The notes below the pieces were generated by a model. The model was not told where the DNA came from. It searched no databases and saw only the letters and a program-made list of their open reading frames with translations. DNA of 5,211 nt from contig JAPKMV010000307.1 of the NCBI GenBank assembly GCA_026645635.1, positions 1 through 5,211 of the forward strand. Direction: 5' to 3'. Position numbers and translations under genes: made by a program. Of the stretch, positions 1 through 5,211 are shown piece by piece (the stretch's first letter is position 1; each line of letters starts with the position of its first letter). Origin of the DNA: Caldilineaceae bacterium (GTDB taxonomy: Bacteria; Chloroflexota; Anaerolineae; Caldilineales; Caldilineaceae).

Positions 1-1463
1 ACGATGATCTCCACGACGTCACCGGTTTCGGCATCGACCACGACGGTCGCTGCATCATCGGCGGTGGCCAGTTCGACGACCCACACCGGCTTGCCGTCGC
101 GTTCTTCGGGCATGGCCATCTTCTCGGTTATCTCACCGGTCAGGTCGCCGCTCTCTTCCACCGCCGCTTCGGCAATGGCGATGGCGGCGCGGGCGTTGAT
201 GCCATCACGCGGCGACTCGCTGCCGGCAGCCACCGGCTGCGAAGGGCGCTCGGTCAGCGTCACCGCAATTTCCTGCTCGGCGCCGTCGCGCACCACGGTG
301 AGCGTCACCGTCTGTCCCGGCGCGGCGCGAGTCACAAGGTAACTGACCAGATCCTCGAAGCGGCGCACGGGCTGTTCGTCGATGGCGATCACAATGTCGC
401 CGCCCTTGCTGAACTCCACGCCGGCCGCATTGGTCACCCGCTCGCTGCCACCCTGCACGCCACCCTCGGCCGAAGGACCGCCAGGCACCACCGCCGACAC
501 GTAGACGCCCAGTGTGTTGTCTTCCAGTTCCAACGCCTCGGCCAGTTGCGGCGTAATGGTGTTGCCCTGAAGACCCAGGTAGGCATACTCAAACTTGCCA
601 TCTGCGATCAGCTCCGGCACGACGCGGCGCACGATCGACACCGGGATGGCAAAGCCCACGCCGGAGTTGGAGCGCGACGGCGACTCGATGGCGAAGTTGA
701 CGCCGACGACGTTACCCGCCAGGTCAAGCAGTGGCCCACCGGAGTTGCCGGGATTGATTGCGGCGTCCGTCTGGATCACGTCGGGCAGCGTATAGCGTGC
801 GCCCATGCTCCCCACCGGGAAGCCGCGACCCAACGCGCTCACGATACCGGTCGTCATGGTGCCGGCCAGCCCAAACGGATTGCCGATGGCAATTACCGTG
901 TGGCCAACCTTGACAGAACTGTCGTCGGCCAGGGCCAGCGCGGTCCACGTCATGTCGTCAGGTGGCGTCACCTTGATGACGGCCAGGTCGGCCTGGGGAT
1001 CGGTGGCCACGACTTCGGCTTCCGCCCAGCGTCCATCGTTGAAGGTGACGAGCACCTTGGTGGCGCCTTCGACCACATGGTTGTTGGTCACGATGTGGCC
1101 CTGGTCGTCGTAGATGAAGCCGGAGCCTTGGCCCATCTGCGGCACGGAAGGCATGTCCTCCGGCAGCTCGAAGCCGGGAATGTCAGGCATCTGCAACGGG
1201 CTGGCGTTGCTCTCGACCTGGATGTTGACGATCGCCGGCGCCACTGCCTCGTAAAGCGCAGCCAGCGCTTCCTGGTCGTCCACCAGCGACGAATCGGCCT
1301 GAAGGGCAGGCGCAGCCAAAACCGGCGCCTGTTGGAAAAGCGCCGGCGCATAGAAGGCGCCAAGCACGAACAGCAGCGCCGTCCCCATGACCAGCGCCAC
1401 GATGCCGGCGCTGCGACGCTGGCGACGCGGCTGAGAATAGGTTTCCTTGTTCTCGGGTAACAT
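1..1463 (-). CDS. HtrA/DegP-like serine protease with PDZ and PepSY-like domains (3' end outside window)
   Basis: The minus-strand frame is open from the ATG at 1463 to the window edge, giving 487 residues without a stop, so the C-terminus is missing. Residues about 20-39 form one hydrophobic helix after a basic start (RRQRRS), which fits a signal anchor with the catalytic part outside the cytoplasm. The trypsin-like domain spans about 65-290. Its triad is His129 (in TNNHVVEG), Asp159 (in DPQADLAV) and Ser241 (in NPGNSGGPLLD), so it should be active. A PDZ domain follows at about 295-405, with the YLGLQG start and GGDIVIAIDEQPV core; it presumably binds C-termini of misfolded or target envelope proteins. 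Residues about 422-487 resemble PepSY (KPVWVVEL, then TVVVDAETGDVVEI). The frame has a TAG stop at 1482-1484, which limits start choices to the ATG at 1463 or a TTG at 1472. The AGAAAGG at 1477-1483 is 13 nt from the ATG and 4 nt from the TTG, so the start is not fully settled. The gene lies 170 bases downstream of the UPF0182 gene on the same strand. The family call is very secure; the exact paralogue (DegP, DegQ, HhoA) cannot be assigned. Confidence 0.95.
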   Translation of the reverse strand, partial: MLPENKETYSQPRRQRRSAGIVALVMGTALLFVLGAFYAPALFQQAPVLAAPALQADSSLVDDQEALAALYEAVAPAIVNIQVESNASPLQMPDIPGFELPEDMPSVPQMGQGSGFIYDDQGHIVTNNHVVEGATKVLVTFNDGRWAEAEVVATDPQADLAVIKVTPPDDMTWTALALADDSSVKVGHTVIAIGNPFGLAGTMTTGIVSALGRGFPVGSMGARYTLPDVIQTDAAINPGNSGGPLLDLAGNVVGVNFAIESPSRSNSGVGFAIPVSIVRRVVPELIADGKFEYAYLGLQGNTITPQLAEALELEDNTLGVYVSAVVPGGPSAEGGVQGGSERVTNAAGVEFSKGGDIVIAIDEQPVRRFEDLVSYLVTRAAPGQTVTLTVVRDGAEQEIAVTLTERPSQPVAAGSESPRDGINARAAIAIAEAAVEESGDLTGEITEKMAMPEERDGKPVWVVELATADDAATVVVDAETGDVVEII

Positions 1464-1476
1464 ATGGATCAAAATG

Positions 1477-1483
1477 CCTTTCT
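1477..1483 (-). promoter_or_regulatory. Candidate ribosome binding site for the HtrA gene
   Basis: The minus strand reads AGAAAGG here, a partial match to the Shine-Dalgarno sequence. It leaves 13 nt to the ATG at 1463, which is long, and 4 nt to an in-frame TTG at 1472, which is short. It therefore does not decide between the two starts. They differ by only three residues and do not affect the domain assignment. Confidence 0.4.
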
Positions 1484-1489
1484 ACTTGT

Positions 1490-1503
1490 GCAGCACTTGC
1501 TGC
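1490..1503. repeat. 6-2-6 inverted repeat in the HtrA leader
   Basis: GCAGCA-CT-TGCTGC is a perfect 6-bp inverted repeat with a 2-base centre, 27 bases upstream of the HtrA ATG. In RNA it would fold as a 5-bp stem with a 4-nt loop just ahead of the ribosome-binding region. It could be a protein-binding operator, a small leader hairpin, or chance. There is no poly-T tract, so it is not an intrinsic terminator. Confidence 0.35.
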
Positions 1504-1548
1504 CAAAAACGAAACCGATGGTAATCACCTTTGCCGGCATCATCAGCC

Positions 1549-1562
1549 TGACAAGGTTGTCA
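1549..1562. repeat. 6-2-6 inverted repeat, possible operator
   Basis: TGACAA-GG-TTGTCA is a perfect 6-bp inverted repeat with a 2-base centre, about 86 bases upstream of the HtrA ATG. Its size and symmetry suit a dimeric helix-turn-helix regulator, but no regulator gene is in the window and I recognise no named consensus. It also overlaps a six-codon reading frame that follows a strong Shine-Dalgarno, so its conservation could have another cause. Confidence 0.35.
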
Positions 1563-1633
1563 TCGATTTTGCTCCTCCGCGCTTAACCTGCTATGAAACC
1601 AAGCTAAAACATGGGTAAGAGTCTGCGCGCGGC

Positions 1634-4561
1634 TTACGGTGCACTCTCCTCGTCTGGCGCGGATTCGGGCGCGGCTGTGTCCTCCGGCGCAGCATCAGGC
1701 GGCGGTGCGTCCTCTGCCGGCTCTTCGATCTCCACACCGCTCACCTCCACCAACTGCTCGATGGTGCGCTGGAGCGCCTTCATCTCTTCGCCATACGCGG
1801 CCCAGTCGCCCTGCTGCACATACTGCTGAGACAGTTGATAGTGGCGATTGGCGGCGATGATCAGTTCCTCCACCGTGGAGGGCGTAGCCGTGGCCGGCAT
1901 AGCGCTGCTGCTCTGCCCCAGCGTAGCCAGTTCCGCAGGAGAGGTCAGCAGCTCCGTCAGCCCCGCGCGCACGATGGTGTCGCGGCCAAAGAGGTCGGCC
2001 AGCGCCAGCCCCAGATTCGGCGCCATCACCACCTGGTCCGCCGTTGCCACAATCACGCGCTGCAGCTCCGGGATCTTGCCGCTGGCCGCCTGCAAATAGA
2101 GCGGCTCGACATAGAGCAGACTGTTGCTGATCGGGATCACCAGCAGGTTGCCGCGGATCACGCTGCTGCCCTGCTGGTTCCAGAGCGCCAACTGCGCGCT
2201 GATGATGGGGTCTTGGTTGATGCGCGCCTCGATCTGCTGTGGCCCGAAAAAGAGCGATTCTCGCCCAAATTCATAGACCACAGTGTCGCCGTAGAACTCG
2301 GCGTCACTATTGGCAGCCATCCACGCAACCATATTCTCCCGGTTAGCCGGCGTGAAGGGCAAGATCTGCACATAATGCAGCATTTCGGTCTCCGGCAACC
2401 GCATCAACACATAATAAGGCTCCACCGGCTGCAAGGTATCGAAGAAGACCTCCTGCGGCCAGGCCCACACGTCCTCTTTATTGTAGAACTCGGTCGCTGA
2501 AGTCATGTGATAGGTGCGGTACATCTCTGCCTGCACCGAGAAGATATCGGTGGGGTAGCGCAGATGCGCCAACAGGTCGGCGGGCATCTCCGCCAGTGGG
2601 CGGAAAAGCGTGGGGAAGATGCCCTGGTAGGCGGTGATCAGCGGGTCGTTGGGATCGACGACGTAGAAGTTGGTCGAGCCATCATAGGCGCTGATCACCA
2701 CCTTGACTGAATTGCGGATGTAGTTGAGCTGGTCGCGGAAGGGCGCGCTGTAGGGAAAGCGGTCACTCGTCGTGTAGGCGTCGATGATCCAATAGAGACG
2801 GCCGTCATTGGCGACGACAATATAAGGATCCTGATCGTAGGAGAGGAAAGGCGCCAGAGTGCGGGCGCGTTCGATGATGTTACGCCGCCATAGCAACTGG
2901 CTGTCGGGTTGGATGTCCTGGCTGAGCAGGATGTTGATATCGCCAAAGCGCAGAGCAAAGAGCAGGCGGTTCAGAAAACTCATCGTGACGCCGGTGTCGG
3001 CGCTGAAGCTGGTGGTGGCGTAGCCGGCATCGCGCGGGAAGTCGAACTCCGCCGCGGCCGTGCGCCCGATGACGTAGTCGCCGCGCGACTCGCCGAAATA
3101 GACCTGCGGCTGCGTGATGTCGATCACGCCCTGCACCGGCAGATCCTTGAGGAAGAATTCCGGCAGTCCATCGCGCGTGATCTGCGCGACCGGCGACATC
3201 GCCACGCCGTAGCCGTGGGTGTAGACCAGCTTCAGGTTGACCCAGGTCTGCGCCTCGGCGTTGAGCCGCGCCGGGTTCAGCTCGCGCGCGGCCACCATCA
3301 CCTGCTGAATCCGCCCGTCGATGGTGTAGCGGTCCACATCGACGTCGATGAACTCGTAGAACTGGCGCAGCGCCTGAATCTGATTGTAGGTTTGCAGCAG
3401 CGGGCGATAGTCCCACAACCGGACGTTGCGGATCGTCTCCGGCTCGGCGAGCAGCGCCGCTGGCGTCACCTGCCCGCTGGCGATGTAGGAGCGTTTGTCG
3501 ATCTCGTCCAGGTTGAAGGCGGAGCGCGTCATGGCGATATTGTTGGCGATGTAGGGCTGTTCGAGGGTCAACTCGTTCGGCGCCACGACAAAGCGCTGCA
3601 CGAGTGCAGGGTAGATCGAACTGGCCACGACCGTCACCGCCACCCACACGGCCAGCACCACACCAATGGCGCGCCAGCCGCGGCGCAGGAAGCCGGTGAC
3701 GATGAGCAGCAACGCCGCCGCCAGTGTGACAAAGATCAAGATGTTGTAGACAGGGAGCCGCGCCTGCACGTCGGCATAGCCGGCGCCGTAGACCACACCG
3801 GTGGGGCTGAAGAGCAACTCATACGCCTGCAACCGGTACTCCCAGGCAATTGTGGCCAAAGCGAGTGCGCCGAGGATGGCCAGGTGCCGCAGCACCGCAG
3901 GCTTGATGTCCCAGCCGCGCCAGCCCACGCCGGCCGTCACCGCCACCGCGACGATGGAAACGATGCTGACGGTGAACAGCCAGCCGCGCAGCAATTCCCA
4001 GATCGGCAGCGTGAACATGTAGAAGGAGACATCCTGGCCAAAAAGCGGGTCGGTCTCTCCAAACGGCGTCTGGTTGAGATAGAGGAGCAGTTGCTGCCAG
4101 TCACTCGCATAGGAGAGGCCGGTGAAGACGGCAAAGCCGGCGGCGGCAACCAGGATGACGACCGGCACACGCACGCCAAAGGCGGCCGCAATCTGCTCCG
4201 GCGGGGTGTTGACCAGGCCGTAGGGGTCCAGCCGGCGCGCAATGAGCACGTTGACGGCGATGAAGAGCCAGGTGAAGAGCGTGACGATGGCAAACAGGCC
4301 AAAGCTGGCGGTCACCCGCGTCCACAGCACGGCATCGTAGCCGAGGCTGCCAAACCAGGCCAGATCCGCGGCAAAACCAATGACCACGTTGTAGCCCACA
4401 AAGAGCAGAAAGAAGATGAAGATCAGCCACAGGAGGCGGCGCGGCGGGCGCGGCGGTTCCACTGTGCGCGGTTCGTCGCCGGGATCGTTCATGCCGCCGT
4501 CGCGCTGCAAGTTCTCCTCGATCGAGCGGATCAGGTCAGAAAATGGGTCGTAGTTGCGCAT
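1634..4561 (-). CDS. UPF0182 (COG1615) family membrane protein
   Basis: This is a complete 975-residue protein of usual length for UPF0182, a conserved family of unknown function. A short cytoplasmic start (DPFSDLIRSIEENL) is followed by seven predicted membrane helices at about 43-65, 84-107, 132-150, 190-212, 222-241, 272-292 and 297-317. The large soluble part covers about 320-890. Blocks recognisable for the family are DPLFGQDVSFYMFTLP (171-186), RNVRLWDYRPLLQTYNQIQ (378-396), VYTHGYGVAMSP (446-457), LLFALRFGDINILLS (533-547), PYIVVANDGRLYWIIDAYT (579-597), NYIRNSVKVVISAYDG (613-628), RYPTDIFSVQAEMYRTYHM (668-686) and LYVEPLYLQ (816-824). Residues about 896-940 form a helical stretch (QQGDWAAYGEEMKALQRTI), and the last ~35 residues are a low-complexity Glu/Pro/Ala/Asp tail. 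I see no catalytic motif. The ATG at 4561 has only a weak upstream AAAGA at 5 nt spacing; the downstream Met24 would lose conserved-looking N-terminal residues. An extended -10 promoter lies about 100 bases upstream. The stop is 170 bases before htrA, with no terminator visible. Confidence 0.96.
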   Translation of the reverse strand: MRNYDPFSDLIRSIEENLQRDGGMNDPGDEPRTVEPPRPPRRLLWLIFIFFLLFVGYNVVIGFAADLAWFGSLGYDAVLWTRVTASFGLFAIVTLFTWLFIAVNVLIARRLDPYGLVNTPPEQIAAAFGVRVPVVILVAAAGFAVFTGLSYASDWQQLLLYLNQTPFGETDPLFGQDVSFYMFTLPIWELLRGWLFTVSIVSIVAVAVTAGVGWRGWDIKPAVLRHLAILGALALATIAWEYRLQAYELLFSPTGVVYGAGYADVQARLPVYNILIFVTLAAALLLIVTGFLRRGWRAIGVVLAVWVAVTVVASSIYPALVQRFVVAPNELTLEQPYIANNIAMTRSAFNLDEIDKRSYIASGQVTPAALLAEPETIRNVRLWDYRPLLQTYNQIQALRQFYEFIDVDVDRYTIDGRIQQVMVAARELNPARLNAEAQTWVNLKLVYTHGYGVAMSPVAQITRDGLPEFFLKDLPVQGVIDITQPQVYFGESRGDYVIGRTAAAEFDFPRDAGYATTSFSADTGVTMSFLNRLLFALRFGDINILLSQDIQPDSQLLWRRNIIERARTLAPFLSYDQDPYIVVANDGRLYWIIDAYTTSDRFPYSAPFRDQLNYIRNSVKVVISAYDGSTNFYVVDPNDPLITAYQGIFPTLFRPLAEMPADLLAHLRYPTDIFSVQAEMYRTYHMTSATEFYNKEDVWAWPQEVFFDTLQPVEPYYVLMRLPETEMLHYVQILPFTPANRENMVAWMAANSDAEFYGDTVVYEFGRESLFFGPQQIEARINQDPIISAQLALWNQQGSSVIRGNLLVIPISNSLLYVEPLYLQAASGKIPELQRVIVATADQVVMAPNLGLALADLFGRDTIVRAGLTELLTSPAELATLGQSSSAMPATATPSTVEELIIAANRHYQLSQQYVQQGDWAAYGEEMKALQRTIEQLVEVSGVEIEEPAEDAPPPDAAPEDTAAPESAPDEESAP

Positions 4562-4660
4562 GGTATTCTTTGGATGCTCATCTTTGAAAAGTAGATTTGA
4601 TTGGTTTGGACGCCACGCAACGAGTCATGGCCAAGACGCAGGTATTTGAAACGCGCAAAG

Positions 4661-4669
4661 ATTATATCA
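4661..4669 (-). promoter_or_regulatory. Extended -10 promoter for the UPF0182 gene
   Basis: The minus strand reads TGATATAAT: a perfect TATAAT box (4661-4666) preceded by the TG of an extended -10 element. No good -35 hexamer is present at 16-18 bases upstream, which extended -10 promoters tolerate. Transcription would start near 4654, giving a 5' untranslated region of about 93 nt before the ATG at 4561. It is the best leftward promoter in the divergent region. Confidence 0.55.
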
Positions 4670-4778
4670 GAAAAGATGCGGCTCGGCGTGTGAGGTCACT
4701 CCCGTTCCGCACATTTGAGACGCCGCCCGCAGCCAGCTTCTCACTTTGCCCCACACCCGTGGCTTCACAATATTTCGG

Positions 4779-4806
4779 GTAGGGGCACGATAAATCGTGC
4801 CCCTAC
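4779..4806. repeat. Perfect palindrome with 13-bp arms, probable dispersed hairpin repeat
   Basis: The arm GTAGGGGCACGAT is followed by AA and its exact reverse complement. As RNA or single-stranded DNA it would form a 12-bp stem with a TAAA loop. It lies upstream of both divergent genes, so it ends neither, and no T-tract follows it on either strand. Similar GTAGGGGC...GCCCCTAC hairpins are, to my knowledge, scattered repeats in cyanobacterial and Chloroflexota genomes, so I read this as a REP- or MITE-like dispersed repeat. A TCGG occurs just outside each end (4775-4778 and 4809-4812), a weak hint of a target duplication. Confidence 0.8.
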
Positions 4807-4826
4807 GATCGGCTCACCCCAGGTTA

Positions 4827-4854
4827 TTGAGAAGATACATGCACCCCGTATAAT
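4827..4854 (+). promoter_or_regulatory. Sigma-70-type promoter of the rightward gene
   Basis: TTGAGA (4827-4832, five of six matches to TTGACA) and a perfect TATAAT (4849-4854) are separated by 16 bases. The expected start of transcription, about 7 bases after the -10 box, falls on or next to the ATG at 4861. The promoter therefore serves the plus-strand gene and predicts a leaderless transcript. The match is strong for a high-GC background. Confidence 0.75.
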
Positions 4855-4860
4855 GGCGGC

Positions 4861-5211
4861 ATGACAGCAAAGAACAAATACCCAGATCTGCTGACGCGCG
4901 CCCAAGCGACCGTTGTCCAGGAACTCCTGGGGCAATTCTGGACGACGCTGACGCCTCTGGCCGACCACGTGGCGCGGGGCGAACATCTGCTCTGTGCGGA
5001 GGCGATCTCCGACGCGCGCGACGTCGTGTTGAAGATGATGCTGGCGCTCAACGGCATTGCCTATCCCAACGAAACGCGCAACCTCAACACCTATCTGGGC
5101 GCCAGCCAGCGCGCCGCCATCGAGCGCACGCTGCTGCTGCCGGAAGTGAGCGGCGAGAGTTGGATCGGCCAGGCCGTGGCGCTTACGGTCATCTATCGTT
5201 GGTACGCGCCG
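4861..5211 (+). CDS. Hypothetical helical protein, N-terminal 117 residues (3' end outside window)
   Basis: The frame is open from the ATG at 4861 to the window edge without a stop. I do not recognise the family. The visible part appears soluble and mostly alpha-helical, with no signal peptide or membrane segment. It begins MTAKNKYPDLLTRAQ and continues with a helix around LGQFWTTLTPLADHVARGEH. Residues about 48-65 (AISDARDVVLKMMLALNG), then IAYPNETRNLNTYLGASQ (66-83) and WIGQAVALTVIYRWYAP (101-117), loosely recall the helical substrate-binding or HEPN-like domains that accompany nucleotidyltransferases. That resemblance is weak and should not be used as a functional call. The gene is supported by the strong promoter directly before its ATG and by codon use with G/C-rich third positions. 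Minus-strand frames over the same bases have no such support. No Shine-Dalgarno fits, in line with a leaderless transcript. It is divergent from the UPF0182 gene. Confidence 0.75.
   Translation, partial: MTAKNKYPDLLTRAQATVVQELLGQFWTTLTPLADHVARGEHLLCAEAISDARDVVLKMMLALNGIAYPNETRNLNTYLGASQRAAIERTLLLPEVSGESWIGQAVALTVIYRWYAP

Larger units (their letters stand above)
1469..1578 (-). other. Leader with strong Shine-Dalgarno and two tiny coupled reading frames
   Basis: On the minus strand GGAGGAG (1572-1578) lies 8 nt before an ATG at 1563. This ATG opens a six-codon frame (MTTLSG, stop TGA at 1543-1545). The stop overlaps the next ATG (TGATG, start at 1543), which opens a 24-codon frame beginning MMPAKVITIGFVF and ending at 1469, six bases (five intervening) before the HtrA ATG. 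The Shine-Dalgarno is the best one I can see in the window. The frames are too short to support as proteins by coding signal. They might be a leader peptide with translational coupling into htrA, remnants of an eroded gene, or chance. Confidence 0.2.
4562..4860. other. Divergent intergenic region of 299 bases
   Basis: This region is flanked by the starts of both neighbouring genes. It holds the leftward extended -10 promoter (4661-4669), the palindrome (4779-4806) and the rightward promoter (4827-4854). Between 4680 and 4778 I see nothing else convincing apart from a short GTGA-GG-TCAC inverted repeat at 4690-4699. Small reading frames within it lack ribosome binding sites and look incidental. 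Confidence 0.7.

Noticed and set aside
546..1460. A 304-codon plus-strand open frame opposite the protease gene
   Set aside because: It has the same Arg/His/Asp/Gly-rich shadow composition, and the minus strand here encodes the intact HtrA triad and PDZ domain.
1183..1506. A minus-strand frame of 107 codons overlapping the start of htrA
   Set aside because: It starts at a TTG without a ribosome binding site, runs mostly inside htrA in another frame and has shadow-like composition.
2909..4594. A 561-codon plus-strand open frame opposite the UPF0182 gene
   Set aside because: The translation is rich in Arg, His, Asp, Gln and Gly with no domain pattern, as expected for the complement of a high-GC gene. 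The minus-strand UPF0182 protein is recognisable over its whole length.
4577..4631. A 16-codon frame (MTRCVASK...) in the leader of the UPF0182 gene, as an upstream peptide
   Set aside because: No ribosome binding site precedes its ATG, and the composition shows nothing that suggests an attenuator.
4690..4699. GTGA-GG-TCAC short inverted repeat as an operator of the leftward promoter
   Set aside because: Arms of 4 bp are expected by chance in a region this long, and the spacing does not fit the CRP/FNR pattern.
4779..4806. The palindrome as an intrinsic terminator
   Set aside because: It lies upstream of both divergent genes, and neither side carries a run of T after the stem.
4765..5057. 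Two minus-strand open frames opposite the rightward gene
   Set aside because: They run through the palindrome and the rightward promoter, lack start signals and have shadow-like composition; the plus strand has the better-supported gene.

Overview
The window looks like part of a high-GC bacterial chromosome. It is laid out as two genes on the minus strand (a UPF0182 membrane protein followed by an HtrA-type protease), a divergent intergenic region of 299 bases, and the start of a plus-strand gene. Both edge genes run off the window. The organism is most likely a member of the Chloroflexota (Anaerolineae/Caldilineae type). This is an inference from the style of the HtrA PDZ domain, the presence of UPF0182 and the promoter features. 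Actinobacteria and cyanobacteria also carry UPF0182 proteins, so the assignment is tentative.

Region by region: positions 1-1463 (minus) encode a membrane-anchored HtrA/DegP-like serine protease with an intact His-Asp-Ser triad, one PDZ domain and a C-terminal segment that reads like a PepSY domain. Its 3' end lies outside the window. Positions 1464-1633 are a 170-base leader holding two 6-2-6 inverted repeats and a strong Shine-Dalgarno in front of a six-codon reading frame. Positions 1634-4561 (minus) encode a complete 975-residue UPF0182 (COG1615) protein with seven predicted membrane helices and a large, presumably extracytoplasmic, domain.

Positions 4562-4860 separate the divergent genes. 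They contain an extended -10 promoter firing leftward, a perfect 13-bp-arm palindrome (4779-4806), and a near-consensus sigma-70-type promoter firing rightward. The rightward -10 box lies so close to the ATG at 4861 that the transcript is predicted to be leaderless. Positions 4861-5211 (plus) encode the first 117 residues of a helical protein whose family I do not recognise.

How the genes may work together: the protease and the UPF0182 protein lie on the same strand with no visible terminator between them, so they may be co-transcribed and both act at the cell envelope. This would fit an envelope quality-control role, but the sequence alone does not prove it. I see no mobile-element genes, CRISPR array, tRNA or rRNA. 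The window is mostly ordinary. The points most worth a second look are the HtrA-PDZ-PepSY arrangement, the perfect palindrome and the leaderless start.
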